Assembly (NCBI RefSeq): GCF_042433895.1
Contig: NZ_JBHLUA010000005.1
Location: forward strand, 149,305-213,304
Source: Mesonia maritima
Lineage (GTDB): Bacteria; Bacteroidota; Bacteroidia; Flavobacteriales; Flavobacteriaceae
DNA length: 64,000 nucleotides
Direction: 5' to 3'
Positions 26,767-36,115 of this stretch are shown one piece after another. Made by a program: the position numbers and the translations under genes. The notes under the pieces were generated by a model. It had not been told where the DNA came from, did no database searches, and worked only from the letters and a program-made list of their open reading frames with translations. Position 1 is the stretch's first letter; each line of letters starts with the position of its first letter.

Positions 26767-27409
26767 AATCTACAGTTTTTTCGTTCATTGGTATTTCAAT
26801 AGTTTGCTCATTTCCGTCATCAATTTTATATAGAAACTTCACACTTACATCCCGTAAAGTTTTAAAACGTTTGGAAAAATCGGGTTCAGCAGCGTTTTGT
26901 GTAAAATCATAAGATCGTGCTTCAAAACAATAAAGTGAATTAGGTTCTAGTGAAGTAAAATCAAAAGTGTATCTGCATTGCGTAATAAAATACTGTAATC
27001 GCCAGTTTAATTGATGATCTTCAGAAGAAGTTTTTGTGATTTTTAAATTGAGAAAACTTAGCGGTTTTAATTCAATTTGACCGAGTTGATAGATTTCTTT
27101 TTGTGGTGTATCCACATAAGCACGCTGAATAGTTGCTGAAGAATAATCTGAAGTATAGGAGTTAACTTTAATTTTATAATCACCATCAAAACTTTCAAAC
27201 GACGCGAAAGAAAATTCCCCATTACTATTCGTAAAATCTTCTCCTAATTTTTGGTTCTCAATAAAGCTGGTTATACTAATATCAGAAATAGGTTCTCCTG
27301 TTGAATTAACAACTTTTCCTTCAATTAAAACACGTTTGTTGTTTTCAATTTCGGGTTAACAAGTAACAAGCAATAAATTGAAAAATATTGCCCAGTATTT
27401 TATTTTCAT
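26750..27409 (-). pseudogene. lipoprotein with carboxypeptidase-regulatory-like domain, interrupted by an in-frame stop
   Basis: From the ATG at 27409 the frame encodes a lipoprotein signal MKIKYWAIFFNLLLVTC, whose Cys17 is the expected lipidation site. The next codon is TAA (plus positions 27356-27358). After it the same frame stays open for about 200 codons to 26750 and encodes an obvious domain: VLIEGKVVNSTGEPISDISI and NSNGEFSFASF, typical of carboxypeptidase regulatory-like or CNA-B beta-sandwich folds. A single substitution (for example CAA to TAA) explains it. The fragment from 27115 has its own possible start but lacks a signal. It is either a real recent loss or a sequence error. Confidence 0.78.
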
Positions 27410-27477
27410 GGTGTCTTTTATTTGAAGATATCCAAAGTTAAGAATAGTTGCGTAGCCTAACGTGAATTAATATAAAA

Positions 27478-28692
27478 TTAATATAGCAGGTATTTTTTCC
27501 GCATTTCTAGGTAATTCTCCAAGCCATTTTTCCAAGTGGCTTTAATTTCTTTTTCACTCATTCCGGCTTCAATCTGTTGCTGAAGTTTTGCTGTTCCCGC
27601 CAATTTTTCAAAGAAATTATTAAAGAATTCTTTCTTATTTGTAGTGTGTTCGTAAGCTTTTAGTAACCACGATAAATTAATTGCTGAAAATTTTTCTGCA
27701 GAAGATAAATTCATTCCGTAGCAAGTTTGCCCTTCATTTTTAGGATATTTTGCGCCTTCATTTGGTTTTGGAATATAGCTATACTCAAAAAATGAAGCTG
27801 GTAAATCTGGAGATCCAAATACTTGAAATTGTAAATCGGTTCCGCGACCGGCATTTACGTTTGTTCCTTCAAAAAAACATAAACTCGGGTAGAGGTTAAT
27901 CGCTTGATCATTCGGTAAATTAGGAGAAGGTTTTATGGGTAATGAATAAGTTTTTTGATGAGCGTAATTTTTCATTTTTATGACCATTAAATCACAAATT
28001 GCTTCATTTTTCAACCATTTTTCACCATTAATCATTTGTGCATATTCGCCAATCGTCATTCCGTGGACAATCGGTACCGGATGCATCCCAACAAAACTTT
28101 TATATTCTTTTTCTAAAATCGGTCCGTCAATATAATGTCCATTCGGGTTTGGTCGATCTAAAATTAACACTGGAATACTTTCTTCAGCGCAGGCTTCCAT
28201 GACATAATGAAGAGTAGAAATATAGGTGTAAAAACGAACGCCAACATCTTGAATATCAAAAATTAAAAAATCAATTCCTTTTAATTGTTCTGCACTTGGC
28301 TTTTTATTACTTCCGTAGAGCGAAACAAGCGGAAGTCCGGTTTTTTTATCGATACCATCAACTACTTTTTCGCCGGCATCTGCCTTTCCGCGAAAGCCGT
28401 GTTCAGGAGAAAAAACTTTTTGAATGTTTACATTCCGTTTTAAAAGTGAATCTACCAAATGCGTATAATCGCCATTTTCTTTAAAGATTACCGAGGTTTG
28501 GTTGCCCACAATAGCGACATTTTTTCTATTCAGTAATGGCAAATAGGCTTCGGTTTGATTGGCACCAACTATAATTTTTTTAGCTTTTTTTGAAAAATTA
28601 GCCGATTTATTTTCTTTTTTTGTTTGCGCTTGGCACGAAACGATAGCCAAAACCAGAATAAAAAATGTATTTTTGAACAACGTGTAAAACAT
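27478..28692 (-). CDS. namZ: exo-beta-N-acetylmuramidase NamZ-like (DUF1343)
   Basis: A 404-aa lipoprotein-type protein (signal MFYTLFKNTFFILVLAIVSC). The DUF1343 family includes NamZ, which removes terminal MurNAc from peptidoglycan fragments. Characteristic segments are VAIVGNQTSV, VFSPEHGFRG, DIQDVGVRFYTYISTLHYVM, LDRPNPNG and LYPSLCFFEGTNVNAGRGTD. I use the ATG at 28692 rather than a GTG two codons earlier. The divergent permease gene starts only 9 nt away, so each promoter must lie in the other's coding region. Likely role: peptidoglycan recycling in the periplasm. Confidence 0.88.
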   Translation of the reverse strand: MFYTLFKNTFFILVLAIVSCQAQTKKENKSANFSKKAKKIIVGANQTEAYLPLLNRKNVAIVGNQTSVIFKENGDYTHLVDSLLKRNVNIQKVFSPEHGFRGKADAGEKVVDGIDKKTGLPLVSLYGSNKKPSAEQLKGIDFLIFDIQDVGVRFYTYISTLHYVMEACAEESIPVLILDRPNPNGHYIDGPILEKEYKSFVGMHPVPIVHGMTIGEYAQMINGEKWLKNEAICDLMVIKMKNYAHQKTYSLPIKPSPNLPNDQAINLYPSLCFFEGTNVNAGRGTDLQFQVFGSPDLPASFFEYSYIPKPNEGAKYPKNEGQTCYGMNLSSAEKFSAINLSWLLKAYEHTTNKKEFFNNFFEKLAGTAKLQQQIEAGMSEKEIKATWKNGLENYLEMRKKYLLY

Positions 28693-28700
28693 AATCACTT

Positions 28701-29939
28701 TTGAATTTCGAATTTTTTATTTCTAAACGCCTCATCAGCGCAAAAGATTATAAAAGTAGTATTTCGGCACCAATAATAAAAATTGCGGTTACCGCAATTG
28801 CTATTGGCGTGATTATGATGCTCGTTTCGGTTGCCACCGGCGTTGGTCTTCAACAAAAGATTAGAGATAAAATTGCCGCTTTTAACGGGCATATTTCCAT
28901 CGGGAATTTAGATAATAACAATTCGCAAATTTCGATGGTTCCGATTTCTACCGATCAAGATTTTTATCCTGAATTTAATGAAGTTGAAGGCATAAATCAC
29001 ATTCAAGCCGTAGCTACAAAATATGGTGTTATTCGAACCGAAACAGATTTTGAAGGAATTGTGGTGAAAGGCGTTGGGCCAGATTATCGTTGGGATTACT
29101 TAGAAGAATATTTAGTAGAAGGGAAGTTGCCGACTTATAACAAAAAAGGCTACAGCAAAGAAATTTTGATTTCACACTATTTAGCAAATCGTCTAGGATT
29201 TCAATTAGGTGATAAAGTGATTGTCTATTTTATGAACGATGGTTATCAAGAACGTCCTCGACCTAGAGATTTTATCATTTCAGGTATTTTTAATTCAGGA
29301 TTTCAAGAATTTGATGAAACTTATCTCATCGCAGACATCAATCAAATAAAAAATCTTAATAAATGGGAAAAAAATGAAGTCGGTAATTTTGAAGTTTTTA
29401 TAGACGATTTCACACAAATAGATGAGAAAGGCGGCGAAGTTTACCAACATATTGATTCCTTTCTTGATGCTAAAACCATAAAGCAAGCTTATCCTTCAAT
29501 TTTTGAATGGCTTTCTTTATTCGATTTTAATATTGCCCTTATTATTGGGATTATGATTATCGTTTCCGGAATTAATATGATTACCGCATTACTCGTTTTA
29601 ATTCTTGAACGAACCCAAATGATCGGCATGCTAAAAGCGCTCGGAAGCACCGATTGGAGCGTCCGGAAAATATTTCTTTACAATGCCGGTTACCTCATTA
29701 TTAAAGGACTTTTTTGGGGAAATTTAATCGGCCTTGGGTTGCTTTTTTTACAAAAATATTTTAAGCTCATTCCGCTAAATCCAGAAACGTATTACGTTAC
29801 CGAAGCTCCGGTTTACATCAATTGGGAGTATGTACTTTTAATCAATTTCGGGACGCTATTATTATGTTTATTAATGTTGCTTATTCCTTCATATATTATT
29901 ACTAAAATAACACCAGCAAAATCAATTCGATTTGAATAA
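28701..29939 (+). CDS. LolC/LolE-like ABC transporter permease
   Basis: A 412-aa permease of the lipoprotein-releasing (LolC/E, FtsX/MacB-fold) type: one N-terminal helix with GVGLQQKIRDKIAAFNGHISIG, a large periplasmic domain (about residues 45-265), then three helices at the C-terminus (starting FNIALIIGIMIIVSGINMI, with ILERTQMIGMLKALG in the cytoplasmic loop). The start codon is a TTG, supported by the conserved N-terminus MNFEFFISKRL; no ATG occurs before residue 39. It extracts lipoproteins from the inner membrane with a LolD ATPase that is not in this window. Confidence 0.85.
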   Translation: MNFEFFISKRLISAKDYKSSISAPIIKIAVTAIAIGVIMMLVSVATGVGLQQKIRDKIAAFNGHISIGNLDNNNSQISMVPISTDQDFYPEFNEVEGINHIQAVATKYGVIRTETDFEGIVVKGVGPDYRWDYLEEYLVEGKLPTYNKKGYSKEILISHYLANRLGFQLGDKVIVYFMNDGYQERPRPRDFIISGIFNSGFQEFDETYLIADINQIKNLNKWEKNEVGNFEVFIDDFTQIDEKGGEVYQHIDSFLDAKTIKQAYPSIFEWLSLFDFNIALIIGIMIIVSGINMITALLVLILERTQMIGMLKALGSTDWSVRKIFLYNAGYLIIKGLFWGNLIGLGLLFLQKYFKLIPLNPETYYVTEAPVYINWEYVLLINFGTLLLCLLMLLIPSYIITKITPAKSIRFE

Positions 29940-29949
29940 AAATTCAAAA

Positions 29950-30333
29950 ATGACATTAGAAGAGAAAATAAAAAAATCAAAAACTACAATTTTTAAAGCA
30001 GTTTTTCCAAGTACCACAAATCATTACGATACACTTTTTGGTGGTACTGCAATGCAATTAATGGACGAAACGGCTTTTATAACTGCTACACGTTTTAGTC
30101 GTCAACCTATGGTAACAGTAAGTAGTGATCGTATCGATTTTAAAAAACCAATTCCAGCCGGAACTATTGTAGAACTATCAGGTCGAGTAACTTATCTAGG
30201 AAATACAAGCATAAAAGTAAGGGTAGATATTTTTATTGAACAAATGTATGAAGATCATCGAGAGAAGGCAGTTTCCGGTGAATTTACTTTTGTAGCGATA
30301 GATGAAAACAAAAAACCCACTCAAATTTTATAG
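29950..30333 (+). CDS. acyl-CoA thioesterase (hot-dog fold)
   Basis: A 127-aa hot-dog-fold thioesterase of the YciA/acyl-CoA hydrolase type, with NHYDTLFGGTAMQLMDETAF as the active-site helix and the RIDFKKPIPAGTIVELSGRV strand pattern. A TTG six codons earlier would overlap the permease stop; the ATG at 29950 is preferred. It removes CoA from acyl-CoA; chain-length preference is unknown. Confidence 0.88.
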   Translation: MTLEEKIKKSKTTIFKAVFPSTTNHYDTLFGGTAMQLMDETAFITATRFSRQPMVTVSSDRIDFKKPIPAGTIVELSGRVTYLGNTSIKVRVDIFIEQMYEDHREKAVSGEFTFVAIDENKKPTQIL

Positions 30334-30425
30334 TTAATAGAAGCTTGTGTATTTTTTTCCGTTTTAATAAAAAAAGATGCAGTTTCCATCGCTAACCCGA
30401 ATTCTGTTATCCTAAATTACTTTTC

Positions 30426-30433
30426 TATATTTG
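30426..30433 (+). promoter_or_regulatory. -7 element for the cysteine synthase-like gene
   Basis: TATATTTG followed by CAGC, 33 nt before the ATG at 30467. No good -33 TTG. Confidence 0.5.
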
Positions 30434-30466
30434 CAGCTCTATTTTCAGCACACGAAAAAAATAACT

Positions 30467-31447
30467 ATGGATTATAAAGAAAATATTTTAGGAACTATCG
30501 GAAACACGCCGCTGGTGAAAATTAATAAACTCGTTGAAGATATTCCTGCTTTAGTACTTGCTAAATATGAAACCTTTAATCCGGGGAATTCGGTAAAAGA
30601 TCGTATGGCGGTAAAAATGATTGAAGATGCCGAAAAAGAAGGACTCATAAAACCCGGTGGAACAATCATAGAAGGAACTTCAGGAAATACGGGAATGGGC
30701 TTAGCTTTAGCCGCGATTATTAAAGGCTACAAAATGGTTTGCGTAATTGCCGATAAACAAAGTAAAGAGAAAATTGATATTTTACGGGCTGTTGGAAGCG
30801 AAGTTATAGTTTGCCCAACCGATGTAGAACCCGAAGATCCAAGATCATATTACTCAACTTCAAAACGTTTAGCTGAAGAAACACCAAATTCTTGGTATGT
30901 AAATCAGTATGATAATTTATCGAATGCAAAAGCGCATTACGAAAGTACCGGACCCGAAATTTGGGAACAAACCGACGGGAAAATCACTCATTTTGTGGTT
31001 GGTGTTGGAACCGGCGGAACGATTTCCGGTGTCGGGAAATATTTAAAAGAAAAGAATCCCAACATTAAAATTTGGGGAATCGATACGTATGGTTCAGTTT
31101 TTAAAAAATATCACGAAACGGGCGAGTTTGATGAAAATGAAATTTATCCTTACGTAACCGAAGGAATTGGCGAAGATATTCTTCCAAAAAATGTGAATTT
31201 TGATATCATCGATGGGTTCACCAAAGTAACCGATAAAGATGCGGCGGTTTATACACGACGTTTAGCAAAAGAAGAAGGAATGTTTTTAGGAAATTCTGCA
31301 GGAGCCGCGATGAAAGGTTTATTGCAACTAAAAGAACATTTCAAAAAAGATGATGTTGTGGTGGTATTATTTCACGATCACGGAAGTCGTTATGTCGGAA
31401 AAATCTATAATGACGAATGGATGAAAAAACAAGGATTTTTAGACTAA
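30467..31447 (+). CDS. PLP-dependent cysteine synthase / cystathionine beta-synthase family enzyme
   Basis: A 326-aa fold-type II PLP enzyme. It has NPGNSVKDRMAVKM with the PLP Lys (about residue 43), EGTSGNTGMGLA (substrate loop) and VGVGTGGTISG (phosphate-binding loop). There is no C-terminal CBS-domain pair. It would make cysteine from O-acetylserine and sulfide, or cystathionine from serine and homocysteine; sequence alone does not separate these. The ATG at 30467 begins at the normal family N-terminus. Ends with a terminator at 31470. Confidence 0.9.
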   Translation: MDYKENILGTIGNTPLVKINKLVEDIPALVLAKYETFNPGNSVKDRMAVKMIEDAEKEGLIKPGGTIIEGTSGNTGMGLALAAIIKGYKMVCVIADKQSKEKIDILRAVGSEVIVCPTDVEPEDPRSYYSTSKRLAEETPNSWYVNQYDNLSNAKAHYESTGPEIWEQTDGKITHFVVGVGTGGTISGVGKYLKEKNPNIKIWGIDTYGSVFKKYHETGEFDENEIYPYVTEGIGEDILPKNVNFDIIDGFTKVTDKDAAVYTRRLAKEEGMFLGNSAGAAMKGLLQLKEHFKKDDVVVVLFHDHGSRYVGKIYNDEWMKKQGFLD

Positions 31448-31469
31448 CGCAAACTAAAAATTAATTAAA

Positions 31470-31502
31470 AATCCTATCGAAATTTCGGTGGGATTTTTTT
31501 GT
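31470..31502 (+). terminator. terminator after the cysteine synthase-like gene
   Basis: AATCCTATCGAAA pairs with TTTCGGTGGGATT (two G-T pairs), followed by a T-run. Confidence 0.85.
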
Positions 31503-31655
31503 TTTTAATATTTAACGATTTTTAGAAAATTACTGGTAATTTTATTTTACTTGTAAAAGACTTTAGGTTTACCAGAAAATAAAATGGAATATAAATTGCC
31601 AGTCTTGTTTCCGCCAAAATAAGTAACTTTAGTTTTCACTTTTTAAAATTTTAAG

Positions 31656-32342
31656 ATGAAGAATTGGCTTTTATTGGCTTTCGCAATAATTTTTTTCTCG
31701 AGTTGCGGGTCGATTTCAGAAATTTCAGAAAATAAAAAATCGTTAAGTTATTTAGCCTTAGGTGATTCTTATACTATTGGCGAACGTGTAGCCGAAGAAA
31801 AACGCTGGCCGATTCAGTTAGCTGAAGCCTTGCGGGAAGATGGCTTTTCAATTCAATCTCCAAAAATAATAGCCAAAACCGGTTGGCGAACCGACGAATT
31901 ACTTTCGGCGATGAATAAGGAATTAAGTAATGAAAAATACGATTTAGTTTCGGTGTTAATCGGTGTAAACAATCAATATCAAGGAAAATCTATTGAAACT
32001 TATCAGGAAGAATTAGAGCGAATTTTAGAAGAAGCCATTACCCATTCCAAATTCGGAAAGGAAGGCGTTTTTGTGCTAAGCATTCCCGATTATGGTGTCA
32101 CGCCTTTTGGTCTCAAATCTGATAAGCAAAATATTAGTAAAGAAGTAGCTGAATTTAATAAAGTTTGTAAAGCAACTTGTCGAGATTTTGGTATTCCATT
32201 TTATAACATAACCGATATTTCTCTGGAAGCCGAAACTGATTCTACTTTAGTAGCCGATGACGGTTTGCATCCAAGCGGTGAAATGTATAAGCGTTGGGTG
32301 ACAAAAATTCTTCCGCAGGTAAAAGCATTAATCAAAAATTAA
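31656..32342 (+). CDS. SGNH/GDSL-family hydrolase lipoprotein
   Basis: A 228-aa esterase-type enzyme with a lipoprotein signal (FFSSCGS, Cys17). The catalytic blocks are LALGDSYTIG (Ser), VLIGVNNQYQG (block III, with Asn) and DDGLHPSGEMY (Asp and His). It would deacylate an ester-linked substrate in the periplasm. Its TAA overlaps the ATG of the next gene by one base. Confidence 0.87.
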   Translation: MKNWLLLAFAIIFFSSCGSISEISENKKSLSYLALGDSYTIGERVAEEKRWPIQLAEALREDGFSIQSPKIIAKTGWRTDELLSAMNKELSNEKYDLVSVLIGVNNQYQGKSIETYQEELERILEEAITHSKFGKEGVFVLSIPDYGVTPFGLKSDKQNISKEVAEFNKVCKATCRDFGIPFYNITDISLEAETDSTLVADDGLHPSGEMYKRWVTKILPQVKALIKN

Positions 32343-33625
32343 TGCAAGAAGCTTTTTTACATTACTGTTGGAAGTTTAAAAAGTTCGATTTTTTGAATGC
32401 TGAAACGAGTGCCGGAGAAAATATTCAGCTTTTATCGGTCGGGCAACATAATGAAAGTGAATCGGGTCCAGATTTTTTTAACGCCAAACTAAAAATTGAC
32501 GAACAAGTTTGGGCAGGAAATGTAGAAATTCATTTAAAATCGAGCGATTGGTATGCGCATCATCATGAAAAAGATACAAATTATGATAATGTGATTTTGC
32601 ACGTGGTTTGGAAACATGATGTTGAAATTTACAGAAAAAATAATACTGAAATTCCTTGTTTAGAACTGAAAAATTATGTTCCGCCTAAATTTATTTCCAA
32701 TTATAAAAATTTATTGCAAAGTAATTATAGGTGGATAAATTGTGAAAATGAGTTTCATGAATTTCCAGATTTTTTACTTCAGCATTGGTTAGAGCGCCTT
32801 TTTATAGAACGCTTGGAAGAAAAATCGGAGCGAATTTTAAAATTGCTTGCCGAAAGTAACACCAATTGGGAAGCGGTTTTATTCCAGTTATTGGCCAAAA
32901 ACTTCGGCTTAAATAAAAACGGAAATGCTTTTTTGGAAATGGCGGGAAGTATTCCGTTTTCAGCAGTTCAAAAAACTGAGGATGTTTTTCAGTTAGAAGC
33001 GATCTTTTTTGGTCAGGCAAATATGTTAGAAGAAGAAAAAGAAGATGCGTATTATAACCAACTTCGAAAAGAATATAAATATTTAAAGCGAAAATTTCAT
33101 TTAAAAAAACATTCGCATATACAAGTGGAATATTTTAGATTGCGACCGTCTAATTTTCCTACCATCCGTTTATCGCAATTAGCAATGTTCTATGGAAACG
33201 CACAGCATTTATTCAGTAAAATTATTCAAGAAAATTCTTTAGATAAAATTTATCAGCTCTTAGAAGTGGAAACTTCAGCGTATTGGAAATCACATTATTC
33301 TTTCGGGAAAGAAAGTAAAGAGAAATCGAAAAAAGTTTCTAAAAATTTCATCAATTTAGTAATTATAAATACGCTTGTTCCGCTTAAATTTTGTTATCAG
33401 AAATATATAGGGAAAAATAATTCTGAAGAACTTGTTGAGTTGATGCGAGAACTTCCTGCTGAGAAAAATTCAGTTATAAAAAAGTTTAATTCACTTAGAA
33501 AGAAAACCGCGACAAATGCTTTAGAATCACAAGCTTTATTACAACTTAAACCAAATTACTGCGACAAAAATCGTTGTTTACATTGTAAATTAGGACTTTC
33601 GCTCTTGCAGAAAACGAGGGATTAA
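32342..33625 (+). CDS. DUF2851 family protein
   Basis: A 427-aa cytosolic protein that matches the Bacteroidota-wide DUF2851 family (N-terminal MQEAFLHYCWKFKKFD, then GPDFFNAKLKIDEQVWAGNVEIH, and a Cys-containing tail CDKNRCLHCKLG). Family function is unknown; the GPDFFNA..WAGNVEIH region has a nuclease-like flavour that I cannot confirm. Start chosen at the ATG overlapping the previous stop (TAATG), since the longer frame reads back into the esterase gene. Confidence 0.85.
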   Translation: MQEAFLHYCWKFKKFDFLNAETSAGENIQLLSVGQHNESESGPDFFNAKLKIDEQVWAGNVEIHLKSSDWYAHHHEKDTNYDNVILHVVWKHDVEIYRKNNTEIPCLELKNYVPPKFISNYKNLLQSNYRWINCENEFHEFPDFLLQHWLERLFIERLEEKSERILKLLAESNTNWEAVLFQLLAKNFGLNKNGNAFLEMAGSIPFSAVQKTEDVFQLEAIFFGQANMLEEEKEDAYYNQLRKEYKYLKRKFHLKKHSHIQVEYFRLRPSNFPTIRLSQLAMFYGNAQHLFSKIIQENSLDKIYQLLEVETSAYWKSHYSFGKESKEKSKKVSKNFINLVIINTLVPLKFCYQKYIGKNNSEELVELMRELPAEKNSVIKKFNSLRKKTATNALESQALLQLKPNYCDKNRCLHCKLGLSLLQKTRD

Positions 33626-33639
33626 GCTATTTTTGTGTT

Positions 33640-33870
33640 ATGCTAAAATTGGTGTATCGAATTCGCTATTATTTTGAGCGGAATGGTTTTTACGTAAGTT
33701 CACGATTAGCCGATCGTTTAGGAATGCGCGTAAAAAGTGTACGTCTTTTTTTTATTTATCTTTCTTTTGCCACTTTTGGTATTGGTTTCGCCTTCTATTT
33801 AACCTTAGCGTTTTGGTTACGTTTAAAAGATTTGGTGTACACAAAACGAACCTCAGTTTTTGATTTATAA
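33640..33870 (+). CDS. PspC-domain small membrane protein
   Basis: A 76-aa protein with the PspC pattern: a basic N-terminal segment, YVSSRLADRLGMRVKSVRLFFIYLSFATFGIGFAFYLTLAFWL with one or two hydrophobic helices, and a short tail. PspC proteins sense envelope stress in other phyla; no other psp genes are seen here. It lies 14 nt after the DUF2851 gene. Confidence 0.72.
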   Translation: MLKLVYRIRYYFERNGFYVSSRLADRLGMRVKSVRLFFIYLSFATFGIGFAFYLTLAFWLRLKDLVYTKRTSVFDL

Positions 33871-33999
33871 TACAAATATCCGATTTTTTAACATCTTCTT
33901 TACATTTTAACCTCTAACTCTTTGAAAAAGCCCAATTTTTTAAGATATTGGGCCATCAATTAACTTAAATATTCAATTGTAACAAAATAAAGGTAACTT

Positions 34000-36105
34000 A
34001 TGAGGAGGAAGTATTTACTTTCAACACTGCTATTATTTGCAGCAATTATCGGTCTTTACGGCCAAGAAAATGAAAACAATAATCAGGAATTAGAGGTAGA
34101 AGCTGAGTTAGGAAATCCATCTAGTTTAATTAATGACGGATTTATTGATTTAAAAGTGACCGGAGGAGTTCCACCTTATACTTATAAATGGACTAATCCT
34201 GAGACCTCCTTAAAATCGAATAAAGCCACAGGTTTAATAGAAGGAGTTCCTTATGATGTGGTGATTACCGATGCCAATCAAAATACCATTACAAAGTCTT
34301 ATCGAATTGAAGCAGAATCGATCACAGAAAATTTTAACGGCTTTTTTGCTCCTATTGTGGAAAATATGGGAGCAATTTTATTTTGGGATCCTTTTGCCGC
34401 ACTAGGAATTTATGATCCTGTAGTATATGCTGAAGAAAAATTAGTTCCTATTCCAGAATGGACCGCGAAAACCGAAAGTGTTTCTACCTTAAAACGCTGG
34501 TTAAAACCAGAAGGTTCTAAAGTTAGTAAAGGGGAAGAAATAGCAATTGTTTCTAAAGATACGGGTGAAGAAGAAACCGTTTATGCGTTAGCCGGAGGAG
34601 AATTAAAATATTTAGTAAAAGAAGGTGGTGTAATTTTTAACCCGAACAATACCGAAGATGTTATTGAACAAGGAGCGCATTATTTAGCTGAAATTAAATA
34701 TGAAAATCCTGTACCCTTAACACACCCAAATGGAGACCTCAAGAAAAACGCAATTCCATTTATTGTGGTTTGGTTAATTTTAGGAGCATTCTTCTTTACG
34801 TTAAGAATGGGCTTTATTAATATTCGCGGATTTAGACACTCTTTAGATTTAGCAAAAGGAAAATATGACGATCCAAATGCACCGGGAACAATTACTCACT
34901 TTCAAGCTTTAGCAACTGCAGTTTCTGCAACCGTTGGTTTAGGGAATATTGCGGGAGTTGCCGTAGCTATTTCACTTGGTGGAGCCGGAGCAACTTTTTG
35001 GATGATTATTGCCGGTTTACTTGGTATGTCTTCTAAATTCGTTGAATGTACTTTAGGGGTAAAATATAGATTTATAGATGCTGAAGGAAGAATTTTTGGT
35101 GGACCGATGAATTATTTACGTTACGGATTAGAAAAACGTAACATGAAAGGTCTTGGTAAATTTCTTGCAGGTTTCTTCGCGATTTTAGGTGTAGGAGCTT
35201 CTTTTGGTGGTGGAAATATGTTCCAATCTAACCAATCGTTTGAAATTTTATCAGGTCAATTTCCAATGCTAGAAGGAAACGGATTTCTTTTCGGATTAGT
35301 TGTAGCAGTATTAGTTGGAGTCGTAATTATCGGTGGAATTAACAGTATTGCAAAAGTAACTGGAAAAGTAGTTCCTTTTATGGCAATTGTTTACGTTTTA
35401 GGTTCGTTAACTGTAATTGCTTTTAATATTGAAAATATTGGTCCAGCATTTTCAGCGATCTTTAATGGAGCTTTCTCTCCAAATGCTTTAAAAGGAGGAA
35501 TTTTAGGTGTGTTAATTGTAGGTTTCCAACGTGCAGCGTTTTCAAACGAAGCGGGTGTTGGTTCAGCGGCAATTGCGCATAGTGCGGCGAAAACAAATCA
35601 TCCGCCATCAGAAGGTTTTGTTGCTTTACTAGAGCCATTTATCGATACCGTAGTTGTTTGTACACTTACGGCGTTGGTATTAATTTTTACCGGAATGCAC
35701 GAAGTTGAAGGAGTTGGTGGTGTAGAATTAACTTCTGCAGCATTTGCGAGTGTAATTTCTTGGTTCCCTTATGTACTTGCAGCAGCGGTTTTCTTATTTG
35801 CTTTTTCAACGATGATTTCTTGGTCTTACTACGGAATGAGAGCGTGGACGTATTTATTCGGAAAGAGTAAAAAATCGGAAATGTTGTATAAATTAATTTT
35901 CTGTATTTTCGTTGTAGTAGGTTCTTCTATTAGTTTAGGAGCTGTTTTAGATTTTTCAGATATGATGATTCTCGCGATGTCATTCCCTAATATTATTGGA
36001 CTTTACATAATGTCTGGTGAAGTTAGAGAAGATTTAAAAGAATACTTCAAAAAACTTAAAAACGGAGAATTGTTTAAAAAAGAAAAGGCTACAAAGATGT
36101 CTTAA
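34000..36105 (+). CDS. alanine/glycine:cation symporter with N-terminal SprB-like and inserted lipoyl-like domains
   Basis: A 701-aa sodium-coupled amino-acid carrier of the AGCS family. The carrier core begins near residue 250 with PFIVVWLILGAFFFTLRMGF and includes ATAVSATVGLGNIAGVAVA and AFSNEAGVGSAAIAHSAA, both family signatures. Before it come a signal peptide (residues 1-21), an SprB-like repeat (about 30-105, with TGGVPPYTYKWTN), a segment matching the first carrier helix (FFAPIVENMGAILFWDP), and a biotinyl/lipoyl-like fold (about 165-240, with LKRWLKPEGSKVSKGEEIAI). The modifiable lysine motif of true lipoyl domains is absent. The extra domains are expected outside the cytoplasm and may gate or sense substrate. 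Confidence 0.85.
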   Translation: MRRKYLLSTLLLFAAIIGLYGQENENNNQELEVEAELGNPSSLINDGFIDLKVTGGVPPYTYKWTNPETSLKSNKATGLIEGVPYDVVITDANQNTITKSYRIEAESITENFNGFFAPIVENMGAILFWDPFAALGIYDPVVYAEEKLVPIPEWTAKTESVSTLKRWLKPEGSKVSKGEEIAIVSKDTGEEETVYALAGGELKYLVKEGGVIFNPNNTEDVIEQGAHYLAEIKYENPVPLTHPNGDLKKNAIPFIVVWLILGAFFFTLRMGFINIRGFRHSLDLAKGKYDDPNAPGTITHFQALATAVSATVGLGNIAGVAVAISLGGAGATFWMIIAGLLGMSSKFVECTLGVKYRFIDAEGRIFGGPMNYLRYGLEKRNMKGLGKFLAGFFAILGVGASFGGGNMFQSNQSFEILSGQFPMLEGNGFLFGLVVAVLVGVVIIGGINSIAKVTGKVVPFMAIVYVLGSLTVIAFNIENIGPAFSAIFNGAFSPNALKGGILGVLIVGFQRAAFSNEAGVGSAAIAHSAAKTNHPPSEGFVALLEPFIDTVVVCTLTALVLIFTGMHEVEGVGGVELTSAAFASVISWFPYVLAAAVFLFAFSTMISWSYYGMRAWTYLFGKSKKSEMLYKLIFCIFVVVGSSISLGAVLDFSDMMILAMSFPNIIGLYIMSGEVREDLKEYFKKLKNGELFKKEKATKMS

Positions 36106-36115
36106 AAAATAAAGT

